64,000 nucleotides of DNA from Klebsiella spallanzanii (lineage in GTDB: Bacteria > Pseudomonadota > Gammaproteobacteria > Enterobacterales > Enterobacteriaceae), in the NCBI RefSeq assembly GCF_902158555.1, contig NZ_CABGGS010000034.1, forward strand, positions 186,001 to 250,000, read 5' to 3'. The position numbers and the translations under genes were made by a program. Below the pieces are notes generated by a model that was given only the letters and a program-made list of their open reading frames with translations, ran no database searches and was not told the origin of the DNA. How positions within the stretch are numbered: position 1 is the stretch's first letter; each line of letters opens with the position of its first letter. Of the stretch, positions 19,495-28,506 are shown in pieces.

Positions 19495-19507
19495 GTGACG
19501 TTGTCAC
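19495..19507. repeat. 13-bp palindromic element, copy 3
   Basis: GTGACGTTGTCAC, identical to the element at 5307. It lies 24 nt upstream of the -35 box of the tenA promoter, a position open to an activator or to an unrelated repeat family. Confidence 0.6.
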
Positions 19508-19564
19508 ACTTTAATTTGCCGGATGGCGGCTAACGCCAGGATTGTCGTCGTTGCCGGCTCGATA

Positions 19565-20737
19565 TTATTGAAACTCAACCCAGCTGGCGCCGTTATCCGC
19601 TGAACGCACGCAGTTCTCCACCCAATGCACGCCGAGCGCGCCGGCTTTGGCATCCGGATACCAGAAGTTTTCCAACAGCGCAGCATCGCGGCGATCGGTC
19701 GCATCCATGGCGATAGCAAAGCGGCGGTACAGATTCGACCAGGCCTCAAAAAGCCCTTCGGGATGTCCGCCGCCGATCCTGTCATCCTGTAAAGCCAACG
19801 GGTCGAGATAGGACATGCCGCGCTCCAGAATACGCACCGGCTCGCCCTGGATTTCATAGCGCAGCTGGTTGGGCTGTTCATCCCACCACTCCAGGCTGGC
19901 TTTTTCACCGACGATACGTACTTTTTGCCCGTGCATTGAACCGCTATTGACCGCCGAGCACCACATCGAGCCAATGGCGCCATTGTCATACTCCATCAGC
20001 ACATGCGCGTTATCCTCCAGCGGGGCGCGGCTTTTGACAAAGCTCTGGCGGGAGCACATCAGGCGGGTGATGTTGAGCTTTGGCGCCATCGTTTCCGCCA
20101 GAAATAGCGGATGCGTGGCCAGGTCGCCCAGTACATAGCTGGGACCGACAAATTTCGGGTCAACCCGCCAGCGGGTGCTGGGGTTTTCTAGTTCCACCGG
20201 CTGATTGTGGAAACCGTGTGCGAACTGCATATTGACAATACGGATTTCCCCCAGCAACCCTTGCTCAATCATCTGCCGCGCCTGCAAAATCAGCTGATGC
20301 CCTGCGTAGCCGTAGGTGACGCCAATGATTTTGTGCTGCTTTTCGCTCAGAGCCACCAGCGCATCGGCCTCTTCACCGGTAAAACACAGCGGTTTTTCAC
20401 AGACCACATGCAGTCCGGCTTCCAGCGCGGCGCGGCAAATGGCGTAGTGGGTGTTGTTCGGCGTAGCAATAGACACCGCTTCAATGCCGTCTTCTCGCGC
20501 CGCCTCTTCGCGAAACAGGGTTTCATAGTCGGGATAGCAGCGTTCTGCCTCCACGCCCAGCTGCTGGCCAAATTCTCGTCCGCGTTGGGCGTCAATATCA
20601 AATGCGCCTGCCAGCAGGGTAAAAGAACCATCGCGCAGCGCCGCCGAGCGGTGAATATAGCCAATCTGACTGCTTCCGCCGCCGCCAACCATGCCCCAGC
20701 GTAACGATCTGCCAATGGGTTTTGTTCCGTTAATCAT
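19565..20737 (-). CDS. Gfo/Idh/MocA-family NAD(P)-dependent oxidoreductase
   Basis: 390-residue sugar or cyclitol dehydrogenase-like protein. The N-terminal Rossmann fold has GMVGGGGSSQIGYIHR and ATPNNTHYAI, followed by the catalytic EKPLCF motif near residue 124 and a C-terminal alpha/beta substrate domain with RIGGGHPEG. Members oxidise or isomerise sugars and inositols. It lies 15 nt after the isomerase gene in the same operon, and a LacI-type regulator is encoded upstream. The substrate cannot be named. Confidence 0.9.
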   Translation of the reverse strand: MINGTKPIGRSLRWGMVGGGGSSQIGYIHRSAALRDGSFTLLAGAFDIDAQRGREFGQQLGVEAERCYPDYETLFREEAAREDGIEAVSIATPNNTHYAICRAALEAGLHVVCEKPLCFTGEEADALVALSEKQHKIIGVTYGYAGHQLILQARQMIEQGLLGEIRIVNMQFAHGFHNQPVELENPSTRWRVDPKFVGPSYVLGDLATHPLFLAETMAPKLNITRLMCSRQSFVKSRAPLEDNAHVLMEYDNGAIGSMWCSAVNSGSMHGQKVRIVGEKASLEWWDEQPNQLRYEIQGEPVRILERGMSYLDPLALQDDRIGGGHPEGLFEAWSNLYRRFAIAMDATDRRDAALLENFWYPDAKAGALGVHWVENCVRSADNGASWVEFQ

Positions 20738-20752
20738 TGTTTTCTCTCCTGA

Positions 20753-21676
20753 TTAAAAGCCAACAGAGCGCAGGTAGCGCAGACTTTCCGTCACTGCCTG
20801 CAAACTGCCCTCGACGTTGCGCGGGTCACGTTCCTGCTCAATGGTGATCCAGCCCTGATAGCCGCGCTTATCAAGAAACGTGCGTACCGCCGGATAATCA
20901 ATGGCGCCGCTACCGAGCGGGCACATTACGCCTTCCGCGCAGGCGGAGAAGAAGTCGATACCGCGTGAAATCACGCTCTCAAATACGCCAGGATCGACAT
21001 CTTTAAAGTGCAGGTAGTCAAGACGTTTGAAATGACGATCCAGCCAGCTGATGGGGTCCATTCCGGAATAGTAGAGGTGACCGGTATCAAGGCAGAGCCC
21101 GGCAACGTCGTGAGGGATTTGTGTTGCCAGCAGGTCTATTTCATCGGCAAATTCAATACAGCCGCCAGCATGGGGGTGGATAACCGGGCGAACGCCGTAC
21201 TCCTGCCACGCCAGTTTGCTGATGGTGACAATGTGGCTAATCATCCGCTTCCAGTCGGTGGGGGAAAGACGTGGTGCCAGGTCGCTGCGTCCGGCGTACT
21301 TCGCTCGTTGCGGATTACCGAAATCAATGATCACCAGGTAGGGCGGCTGGAAGGGGTTGCCCGGCGTTTTTTCCGCCGTTGGAACCTGAGACAGATTGCG
21401 GCAGAGGTTGTGCGTCAGTTCGACAATGTTCGGGAAGTTCTCTTCGCTGACCAGATCGTCAAAGATCGTTCCGGCAACCAGCGACAGCCCCTGTTTTTTC
21501 AGCGCTGCGCGAAGCTCATCCGCCTGGGTTGGCAGATAGCTCCAGGGCCCCAGTTCAATACTTTTGTAGCCTGCGGTCGCCGCTTCCTGTAGTACCTGTG
21601 ACCACGGCGGTAAATAAGGGTTTTTGGGATCATCGACGCCCCAGCTACATGGCGCATTGGCAATATGTATGGTCAT
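20753..21676 (-). CDS. Sugar phosphate isomerase/epimerase (TIM-barrel, IolE/IolI type)
   Basis: 307-residue xylose isomerase-like TIM barrel. N-terminal IANAPCSWGVDDPKNPYLPPW and metal ligands in HPHAGGCIE, CLDTGHLYY and HFKDVD resemble inosose dehydratase/isomerase proteins of the IolE/IolI group. I use ATG 21676 (MTIHIANAP), with AAGGAA 6 nt before it; an upstream ATG at 21709 has no ribosome site. It is the first gene of the operon with the Gfo/Idh/MocA protein, which fits a short catabolic route for a cyclitol or keto-sugar. Confidence 0.88.
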   Translation of the reverse strand: MTIHIANAPCSWGVDDPKNPYLPPWSQVLQEAATAGYKSIELGPWSYLPTQADELRAALKKQGLSLVAGTIFDDLVSEENFPNIVELTHNLCRNLSQVPTAEKTPGNPFQPPYLVIIDFGNPQRAKYAGRSDLAPRLSPTDWKRMISHIVTISKLAWQEYGVRPVIHPHAGGCIEFADEIDLLATQIPHDVAGLCLDTGHLYYSGMDPISWLDRHFKRLDYLHFKDVDPGVFESVISRGIDFFSACAEGVMCPLGSGAIDYPAVRTFLDKRGYQGWITIEQERDPRNVEGSLQAVTESLRYLRSVGF

Positions 21677-21795
21677 GATGGATTCCTTTTTAGAATGAGG
21701 AGAAAACATGACCAGTATTGAATGAAAATTTCAAAATCAACAATGATGAAATTTAAATTCTTTGATGTGATTCAAGCTTTATTTTGATGGTTAAA

Positions 21796-21813
21796 ATGAT
21801 AGTTTTTTATCAA
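21796..21813. promoter_or_regulatory. Candidate LacI-type operator upstream of the isomerase operon
   Basis: Inverted repeat ATGATA-N6-TATCAA, 120 nt before the isomerase start. The same arms with the same 6-nt spacing recur at 22918-22935 just before the LacI-type gene. Confidence 0.6.
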
Positions 21814-21860
21814 ACACAGTGGCGAAGCGGGGCGCGGCGAATTTCCCATGCCCCTGGCGA

Positions 21861-22895
21861 TTAGAGGTTTTCTTTGGTGACTAAATCAAATGGTTGTAGC
21901 GCGTTAATAAATGACGCCTGCGGCTGGCTGGCAGCCTGGACAAACGCGGTGATAGTCGCGGCGGCGAACTCGGCAATCCGGTGCGTAATCATCAGATCGA
22001 TCGTACCATCAATTAACGCCAGCTCGCCGTTGTCCACCGGGCCGTGGCAAATCAGCGTGACCTGATGCTGGCGCTGATGTGCATGCAGCGCGGCGATAAT
22101 GCCTTCCACGCCGCCGCAGGGGGCGTAAATCGCTTTCAGAGAAGGGTACTGTTGCAGCATTTCATCCGTCACCTGACGGGCAATATCAGCACGTTCGTGG
22201 CAGCGCACCGGTTCGAGCACCCGCTCACCTTTACCGTGCTCGCGCAGATAGGAGCGAAAGCTTATCTCGCAGCTCTCCTGACAAATAAACCGGTTATCGC
22301 CAACGATAATGCCGATTTCTCCGTCGCCATGACACAGCCTGTCCACCGCCCAACCGGCGGTGCGGCCTGCTTTCTGGTTATCCAGCCCGATATAGCCGGT
22401 ACGCTGTGCAACACCCATATCAGAAAGCAGAGTGAAAACGCGCACGCCTTTATCGTTAGCCTGAGCGATGGCATGGCGGATAAGCGGGTTGTCCAGCGCC
22501 ACGATGCCGATAACGTCCACCTCATCGCTCAGACGAGAGATAGCGGCGACCATATCGTCGATGGCATTGATATCGTAATGCAGGAAAACGGGGTCTTGCG
22601 TCGGGCTATGCCATGCCAAAGCAGCCTGTGTAAGCGCCTGCGCCAGCTGATGGTAAAATGAGTGTGATTGCTGCAGCAGAATAAACCCCATTCTGAGGGT
22701 TATTGCCGACTGACCGGCAGCCAGTCGATAGTGGGATTGCTCCAGCGCGAAACCTAAGCGTCGTGCGGATTCAAGTACTTTACGTTCGGTACTCTCTTTG
22801 ACGGTAGTTCGTTTATTTAGCACCCTGTCCACCGTCGCAATCCCAACTCTGGCGTCTCTGGCAATGTCCGTCATGGTGACTTTTTTCGCTGACAT
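21861..22895 (-). CDS. LacI-family transcriptional regulator
   Basis: 344-residue repressor-type protein. The N-terminal LacI helix-turn-helix is VTMTDIARDARVGIATVDRVLNKR (about 5-28) with the hinge helix near residue 50, then a periplasmic-binding-protein-like effector domain. It is encoded just upstream of, and on the same strand as, the isomerase/Gfo operon. Matching inverted repeats before both units suggest it represses itself and that operon until a sugar or cyclitol effector appears. Confidence 0.92.
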   Translation of the reverse strand: MSAKKVTMTDIARDARVGIATVDRVLNKRTTVKESTERKVLESARRLGFALEQSHYRLAAGQSAITLRMGFILLQQSHSFYHQLAQALTQAALAWHSPTQDPVFLHYDINAIDDMVAAISRLSDEVDVIGIVALDNPLIRHAIAQANDKGVRVFTLLSDMGVAQRTGYIGLDNQKAGRTAGWAVDRLCHGDGEIGIIVGDNRFICQESCEISFRSYLREHGKGERVLEPVRCHERADIARQVTDEMLQQYPSLKAIYAPCGGVEGIIAALHAHQRQHQVTLICHGPVDNGELALIDGTIDLMITHRIAEFAAATITAFVQAASQPQASFINALQPFDLVTKENL

Positions 22896-23267
22896 AGATA
22901 TCTTTCCTTAGAGGGTAATGATAAAAATCTATCATCATTTTCACAGCCAAAAAGCGAACAGACACAGAGTTTGCGAAAAGCGTGTTGTCAGCATAAAAAC
23001 CATGCATATTTTTATTTAAAAAGATACTACCAAATCCTTCTTTTGCGCATATCTTTTTGAAATTAAGAAAAATCTCACCTCATTTTCAAATGAAAAGCCA
23101 TCCTGCTAACCCGCGCGGTCTTTTATTAAGCAAAAAGGACTATACTTGGCAATCTTCCAGTAATTCGTTCAAAAAACATTAATTTTTTATTAATTTTACG
23201 CTCAATGCATTACCTGCTCATATGATGTGGTTGTTGAAGTGAAGGGTTTGGAAGGGCGGAGGTTTGT
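22896..23267. other. Intergenic region between the LacI-type gene and the diguanylate cyclase gene
   Basis: 372 nt, AT-rich, divergent promoters expected. It contains the inverted repeat at 22918-22935. No further gene or RNA structure is evident. Confidence 0.6.
22918..22935. promoter_or_regulatory. Candidate LacI-type operator before its own gene
   Basis: Perfect inverted repeat ATGATA-N6-TATCAT, 22 nt upstream of the regulator start codon, matching the element at 21796-21813 in arm sequence and spacing. Confidence 0.65.
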
Positions 23268-24506
23268 ATGTTATTAAAAGAACTTATTATTTTCGACTTA
23301 TTAAGTACCCCCGTTTGGGTCGTCCATCCTTTCAATGAAAATGTGATCTTTGCCAACCAGGCATCTAAAGCGCTGAGCGGTAATCTGACCCTTGAGCAAA
23401 TGCGCAAGGGAACCTTCTCAACCTGCCCGGAGTTGGTGCTGCAGCACTACCTGCGCTACTTTAAAAATATAGCGGAAGTGTATGAAATATGGACCGTTGA
23501 AACCCCTGAAGGATTGGCGTCTGTGAGCTGTAAAACCACTCTGATTACATTAGAAGAGCAGGGCAGCTTAATCCTTTTTGAAGCCGTCAGGTTGCTACCG
23601 CAAAATAGATCGATTAATACTGTGTCGCGTTCTTATCAGCGGCGTAATAATGGTTTCTTTGCCCGTTTTTTTATGACTAATTCCGCACCGATGCTATTAA
23701 TCGATCCTAATAAAGAGGGTCGAATCGTTGATGCTAATATTGCGGCTCTGCGTTTTTATAACTACTCTGCGAAAGAAATTCGAACTAAACACACCTGGCA
23801 GATAAATACACTTGGCCGCGACGTATTACCGATTATGCATAATGTAGTGAGCCTGCCGGGAGGGCATAAACCGCTAAATTTTACCCACATCCTTTCCGAT
23901 GGATCGATACGCCATGTTCAAACCTATGCCGGGCCGGTGACGTTATACAAAGCCAGCCTGATGCTGTGCATCATCCACGACATCACCGAAGAAGTGCATT
24001 TGAAGAAGGAGCTGGAATTTTCCGCCTCGCATGACTCGCTCACCGGGCTTCTCAACCGGCGGGAGTTTTACCGTATTGTGGAATCCCCCTCTTTTAAACC
24101 AGAAGGTTATTGTCTGTTACTGGTGGATATTGACCACTTTAAGTTGATAAACGACGACTACGGTCATCAGAAAGGTGACGAGGTTCTGTTGGCCATTTCT
24201 GCTCTTCTGACGTTCGCGGGGGGCATGGACGACAAAATATATCGCTGGGGCGGCGAGGAGTTCTTACTGTTCCTGCCCAACGCATCACTGGAGACAGCGC
24301 GGGAGATGGCGGAGAAAATTCGCTATGCCGTCAGCGAATACCAGACGCCGGACCTGCTGGCTCCCGTCACGGTAAGTATTGGCGTTGCGGAACATCAGCA
24401 TGGCGAAGAGATAGACCAGTTGTTTAATCGTGTTGATAAGGCTCTGTATGCAGCTAAAAAGGCAGGACGTAACAAAGTTCAACTGCATCTGATTGAGAAG
24501 TACTAG
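23268..24506 (+). CDS. Diguanylate cyclase with PAS-type sensor region
   Basis: 412-residue soluble protein predicted to make cyclic di-GMP. The first about 245 residues look like two PAS-type modules (start LLKELIIFDLLSTPVWVVHPFNE; second from about 133). The C-terminal GGDEF domain has HDSLTGLLNRREF and the active-site GGEEF at 328-332. The usual inhibitory RxxD motif nine residues before it is missing, so product inhibition at the I-site is unlikely. There are no membrane helices. GGAGG lies 5 nt before the ATG. Confidence 0.92.
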   Translation: MLLKELIIFDLLSTPVWVVHPFNENVIFANQASKALSGNLTLEQMRKGTFSTCPELVLQHYLRYFKNIAEVYEIWTVETPEGLASVSCKTTLITLEEQGSLILFEAVRLLPQNRSINTVSRSYQRRNNGFFARFFMTNSAPMLLIDPNKEGRIVDANIAALRFYNYSAKEIRTKHTWQINTLGRDVLPIMHNVVSLPGGHKPLNFTHILSDGSIRHVQTYAGPVTLYKASLMLCIIHDITEEVHLKKELEFSASHDSLTGLLNRREFYRIVESPSFKPEGYCLLLVDIDHFKLINDDYGHQKGDEVLLAISALLTFAGGMDDKIYRWGGEEFLLFLPNASLETAREMAEKIRYAVSEYQTPDLLAPVTVSIGVAEHQHGEEIDQLFNRVDKALYAAKKAGRNKVQLHLIEKY

Positions 24507-24575
24507 CTTCATTGACCCGATATTCAGGCGCAAAGGTCTACACTAAGTGCATCACAAAAACGGGAACAGGATGTC

Positions 24576-25718
24576 ATGGCTTATTCAATCTCAAAGAAAT
24601 TCCTCACTGCAACCTCCGCGCTGCTGCTTTTATCTATGAGTTCAGCACCGGTTATTGCCGCCGTCAGCAAAGGGGAGTCATTCTCTGCGCTTAGCGCCGA
24701 GAATGGGTTAAGCGAAGCGGCAAAACAGTATCTCCTGCATTATCCTTCCCACAGCGGCGTTGATGGCAAAACCGTGCGCGAAGATACTGCCGCCGTATTT
24801 ATTCCTTTTGGCGCAACCCCGGAAGGAGGATGGCCGGTGGTGGTCTGGGCTCACGGAACCGTGGGCGTTGCTAACCACTGCGCGCCGTCGTTAAACCCGC
24901 GCAGCGATCGGGATAAACAATATTTGAATACCTGGCTGTCTTTGGGCTATGCGGTCGTTGCGCCGGATTACGCTGGGCTAGGTTCTTCAGGTCTGCATCA
25001 TTACCTTAATGCTCGCGGCGAAGCGTGGAGCGTTCTCGACGGTGTTCGCGCCGCCCTGAAGCAGTTTCCGCTTAAGAATGAGCTTATTTTGGTAGGTCAG
25101 TCACAGGGCGCACATGCGGCATTCGCCAGCGCGGGATATCAGCCGGAATATGCCCCAGAGCTGAACGTTCGCGCAACGGTGCTGACCGGTACGCCTTATT
25201 TTGAGAAGGGCACGACCGCCGCGGATATCCTTCCGCATGCCGGTAATAAAGTTCAGACCGGTGGCGATCCGAAAATACCGTACATTTTCTATATTTATCT
25301 CTCTGCCGCCGACAGCAATCCGCAGCTCAATCCTGCGGACTATTTCCAGCCAAAAGCGCTGCCGCTGCTTAAAGAAGCAAGTAATCTGTGCATTACACCG
25401 CTAAACGATGAGGTTATGAAGGCAGGCCTCAATGCCGCTAATTCACTGAAGCCGGGCATAGATTTGCTCTTAAACGCCAGCGTCGACACGATGCTTTACC
25501 CGACGCTAAAAATTGACCACCCGGTGTTTATTGGCATTGGCAGCGTGGATATTAACGTGCCGACGGCGATGCAAAAACGTTTTGCGGATGCGGTGATAAG
25601 TGCGGGAACGCAGGTCGATGTTCATATCTATGAAGGACTGGATCACAGCGGAACGGTTAACCCGTCATTGCGTAATTCGGTGCCGTTTTTGATTAAGACG
25701 CTGCACGATAAGCCGTAG
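24576..25718 (+). CDS. Secreted lipase-like alpha/beta hydrolase
   Basis: 380 residues with a signal peptide (hydrophobic core about 10-22, cleavage after VIAA), so exported. Markers: VVVWAHGTVGVANHCAPS (oxyanion region), VAPDYAGLGSSG, and GQSQGAH with the nucleophile Ser. The C-terminal GLDHSG segment holds the probable catalytic His. The layout resembles the secretory lipase family (LIP, PF03583-like). Substrate unknown. AACAGG precedes the ATG at 24576. Confidence 0.85.
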   Translation: MAYSISKKFLTATSALLLLSMSSAPVIAAVSKGESFSALSAENGLSEAAKQYLLHYPSHSGVDGKTVREDTAAVFIPFGATPEGGWPVVVWAHGTVGVANHCAPSLNPRSDRDKQYLNTWLSLGYAVVAPDYAGLGSSGLHHYLNARGEAWSVLDGVRAALKQFPLKNELILVGQSQGAHAAFASAGYQPEYAPELNVRATVLTGTPYFEKGTTAADILPHAGNKVQTGGDPKIPYIFYIYLSAADSNPQLNPADYFQPKALPLLKEASNLCITPLNDEVMKAGLNAANSLKPGIDLLLNASVDTMLYPTLKIDHPVFIGIGSVDINVPTAMQKRFADAVISAGTQVDVHIYEGLDHSGTVNPSLRNSVPFLIKTLHDKP

Positions 25719-25779
25719 TCGAAAGAGGTAAGTGAGCCGCCCTGAGCGATGGGGCGGTTCAGCACAGGTTTAACGTAAC

Positions 25780-25881
25780 TTACCAATATTTGGGAATAAG
25801 GTAACCATACATCACAACCGCGACAATAATCATCACCGCAATAATCGCCCAGTCTGCTTTTAGTGATTTTACTGCGTTCAT
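25780..25881 (-). CDS. 33-residue single-span membrane protein
   Basis: Very short protein: MNAVKSLKADWAIIAVMIIV and so on, one membrane helix (about 11-29) and a C-terminal LIPKYW. The short basic N-terminus and aromatic end fit the small inner-membrane proteins of enteric bacteria. AAAGAGA lies about 7 nt before the ATG. The open frame continues upstream to 25965, but that part reads as non-coding leader. I do not recognise the family. Confidence 0.55.
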   Translation of the reverse strand: MNAVKSLKADWAIIAVMIIVAVVMYGYLIPKYW

Positions 25882-26080
25882 AAGTTTCTCTTTTTCGAAT
25901 GAATGATATTGCCAGGTTACTCCCGTCGTCTGCGCAGAATAGTGATAGTGATCACACAATAACATTCGTCATACAAATAAATTGTGTCGATTTTTTAATT
26001 TTAGCAGCAATATTTTACTCGCTCATCCAGACCCTCATCGCTAACATTCCTGAAGAATGTAGCCCGCTAGTCGGCACAAA

Positions 26081-26710
26081 TTAGCCAACGCTAACCCAAC
26101 GTTTACCGACCAGTATTGTCAGCGCCATAATTGCGACTACGGCCGCCAGATGCATAACAAAGTCCAGCGGATGCAGATGCACCGGGTGACAAAAGGCCAG
26201 CAGGCTTACCGCCAGGCTGGCTATCCCCAGTCCGGCCATCGCCAGACTGCGCACGGGATGCAGCGAGCGGGTACGACGCAGGCTGGCGATCATGAGCACC
26301 ATCATCGGCGAACTGACGGTCAGCAGAAAAGTAAAGCAGCTGATACTGTCGTTATCGTGAATCACCGGCGCATCGCCGGGAATACTGCGCAGGCTTAATC
26401 CAAGCCACATAAGCCCGATGGGCAGCAGCGCTTTCCAGCCGATCGCTCGCCGCCCGGCAATGCTCATGGTGAAGGCGCTGAGAATGGCCAGCGTTCCGAG
26501 CAAAAATGCCAGTATAAGCTGCGCTACCGCCCAGACAGCCCCCGGTTGCGACCAGTCGGTCAGCCCTCGCGGTAGCAGATAGCATACGGCGATAGCGCAG
26601 GGAAGCGCCATCCCCATCCAGCTAAATACCCGGAAGCCGGTTGACCGCAGGCGTTTCACCGGTCGCATGTCGCGGCCAAGTTTTTCAATTAACAGATTAT
26701 GACTGGTCAT
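26081..26710 (-). CDS. NrsF-like (DUF1109) membrane anti-sigma factor
   Basis: 209 residues with six predicted membrane helices and a short cytoplasmic N-terminus (MTSHNLLIEKLGRDMRPVKR) of the DUF1109/NrsF type, known from Caulobacter to hold ECF sigma factors of this group at the membrane. I start at ATG 26710, which overlaps the end of the sigma gene and has GGAG 6 nt before it; a TTG at 26722 is less likely. Being last in an operon with its sigma factor, a peroxiredoxin and a thiol-redox protein suggests that oxidative or metal stress is the signal. Confidence 0.82.
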   Translation of the reverse strand: MTSHNLLIEKLGRDMRPVKRLRSTGFRVFSWMGMALPCAIAVCYLLPRGLTDWSQPGAVWAVAQLILAFLLGTLAILSAFTMSIAGRRAIGWKALLPIGLMWLGLSLRSIPGDAPVIHDNDSISCFTFLLTVSSPMMVLMIASLRRTRSLHPVRSLAMAGLGIASLAVSLLAFCHPVHLHPLDFVMHLAAVVAIMALTILVGKRWVSVG

Positions 26711-27254
26711 GATGGGCTCCAAAACGGCGCAGATTTTTCAACGCCCGATGCAGTAGCGACTTCACTGCCGCAACGCTCAGATTGTTATGTGCGGCGGCCT
26801 CCGTCAGGCTCATTTCGCGCAAGTGTACATGTTCGACGATTTCCCGTTGGCGGGCGGGAAGCTGGCGCAGATAGCCCGCCAGCTCATCTTCGGCATCCCG
26901 GTGCTGGGCGGACGGAGCCGAAGGTAAATCTGCCAGCGTTTCGTCATGAATTTCCCAGTGCTGGCGGCGACCACGTCGACGCAGCGCATCAATGGCGCGC
27001 GCCGAGATAATCGCCATCAGCCAGGGCAGAAAGGGAAACGCCGGATCGTAGGTATGGCGAACCCGATGTATCGTCAGCAGTACATCCTGAATCACATCCT
27101 CGACTAGCGCATCGTCGCTGATTTGTTTACGGATCTGCGAACGGATCACCGGTACGAGGGCTTTTAATAACCGGGTGTAGGCGAGCCTGTCGCCCGCCTG
27201 AGCCCGTTCCATTAGCGCGGGCCAGCTTTCACGCGCGCTATCGTCAGTGTGCAT
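26697..27254 (-). CDS. ECF-family RNA polymerase sigma factor
   Basis: 185 residues. Region 2 (about 25-90) has VEDVIQDVLLTIHRVRHTYDP and PFLPWLMAIISARAIDALRRR; region 4 (about 125-178) has LPARQREIVEHVHLREMSLTEAAAHNNLSVAAVKSLLHRALKNLRR. No region 1.1 or 3, as usual for ECF factors. It overlaps its putative anti-sigma gene by 14 nt and follows the DsbD-type gene by 13 nt. The natural inference is that it transcribes its own operon. Confidence 0.92.
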   Translation of the reverse strand: MHTDDSARESWPALMERAQAGDRLAYTRLLKALVPVIRSQIRKQISDDALVEDVIQDVLLTIHRVRHTYDPAFPFLPWLMAIISARAIDALRRRGRRQHWEIHDETLADLPSAPSAQHRDAEDELAGYLRQLPARQREIVEHVHLREMSLTEAAAHNNLSVAAVKSLLHRALKNLRRFGAHHDQS

Positions 27255-27267
27255 AATCCGCCTTGTG

Positions 27268-28491
27268 CTATGACGCTTTTTTACTGGCAGCCTGCTGGAG
27301 AGCGTTGACCACGATGCCAGGAGTCAACACCTGCGGCAGTACCTGCGGTGGGCTGCCATCAGCGGGGTAAACCACATAGAGCGGTAGCCCGCCCTGGCCG
27401 AACTGGTTGAGTGCATCATCGACGTCAGGGTTAAATTTGGTGGAATCAGCAATCATATATATCGTCCCCGTGTTCGCCAGCGCCGCCTTCACGGCCTGAG
27501 TAGAGAGCGACGTTTTCTCGTTGACCTGGCAGGTAATGCACCAGGAAGCGGTAAAGTTAACAAATATCGCTTTGCCATGGCCGCGCTGTTCGGCAACGCT
27601 CTGCGGCGTCCATTTTTGCGCTGTTACTTCAGCGGTGTGCACTTCATCGCTGGACGTCATCATCCCAGGTAGGGGGGCGATGACCGTAGCGATCAACACC
27701 GCCGCCACGGCGAACAGCGCTTTGTGGCTTTGGCCCTGAAAACGACGCTGCTGGGCGATGCCATATAGCCAGGCGGCAAAACCGATCGCCACGGATGCGG
27801 CCAGTAATGCGGCCAGCGCCGTGGTTCCGGCCTGCTGTGCCAGTACCCAGACCAACCAGGCATATGCGCCGAACATCGGAAACGCCAGGGCCCGTTTCAG
27901 AATATCCATCCAGGCGCCAGGACGCGGCAGTAGTTTCGTCAGCGCCGGGAATAGCGAAACCAGCGTAAACGGTGCGGCAAAGCCTAACGCCAGCGATAAG
28001 AAGACCGTCAGCGCCACCTCCGGCGGCTGCACTAAAGCATAGCCAATGGCGCTGGCCATAAAGGGTGCGGCGCACGGTGTCGCGACAATAATCGCCAGTG
28101 CCCCGGTTAACGCTGAGCGGGTAAATGCTCCGCGGCCTATATCCAGCGCGCCGACGCGCTGGGCGGATAATCCAACTTCAAACACGCCCAGCAGATTGAG
28201 CGCGGCGGTGAGGATAACCAAGGCGAGCAAGGCGATAACCAGCGGCGACTGTAGCTGGAAACCCCAGCCAACCGCCGTCCCCCCCGCGCGTACCGCCAGC
28301 AGAACACCGGCCAGCAGCATCATGGTTATCACCACGCCCAGTAAAAAACCAAGGCCTTCGCGACGAGCGCTGGCCGCGTTATCCGAGTGGCGCAGCAGCC
28401 CGAGCGCTTTCAGGGAGATAACCGGAAAAACACAGGGCATAAAGTTGAGGATAATGCCGCCAATAAAGGCGGCCAGCATAGCAGTTAACAT
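27268..28491 (-). CDS. Short DsbD-type thiol:disulfide interchange protein
   Basis: 407 residues. There are eight or so membrane helices with redox cysteines in NFMPCVFPVISLK and VATPCAAPFMASAIG, and a C-terminal thioredoxin domain with NFTASWCITCQVNEK (C-x-x-C). The N-terminal periplasmic alpha domain of classical DsbD is missing, so the partner that receives electrons must be different; the periplasmic peroxiredoxin encoded 15 nt upstream is the obvious candidate. GAGG precedes the ATG. Confidence 0.9.
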   Translation of the reverse strand: MLTAMLAAFIGGIILNFMPCVFPVISLKALGLLRHSDNAASARREGLGFLLGVVITMMLLAGVLLAVRAGGTAVGWGFQLQSPLVIALLALVILTAALNLLGVFEVGLSAQRVGALDIGRGAFTRSALTGALAIIVATPCAAPFMASAIGYALVQPPEVALTVFLSLALGFAAPFTLVSLFPALTKLLPRPGAWMDILKRALAFPMFGAYAWLVWVLAQQAGTTALAALLAASVAIGFAAWLYGIAQQRRFQGQSHKALFAVAAVLIATVIAPLPGMMTSSDEVHTAEVTAQKWTPQSVAEQRGHGKAIFVNFTASWCITCQVNEKTSLSTQAVKAALANTGTIYMIADSTKFNPDVDDALNQFGQGGLPLYVVYPADGSPPQVLPQVLTPGIVVNALQQAASKKAS

Positions 28492-28506
28492 CGCTGGCCT
28501 CTTTGC

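Noticed and set aside
25729-25755. Terminator after the secreted lipase-like gene
   Set aside because: GCCGCCC and GGGCGGT can pair, but no T-run follows and the loop is long; not claimed.
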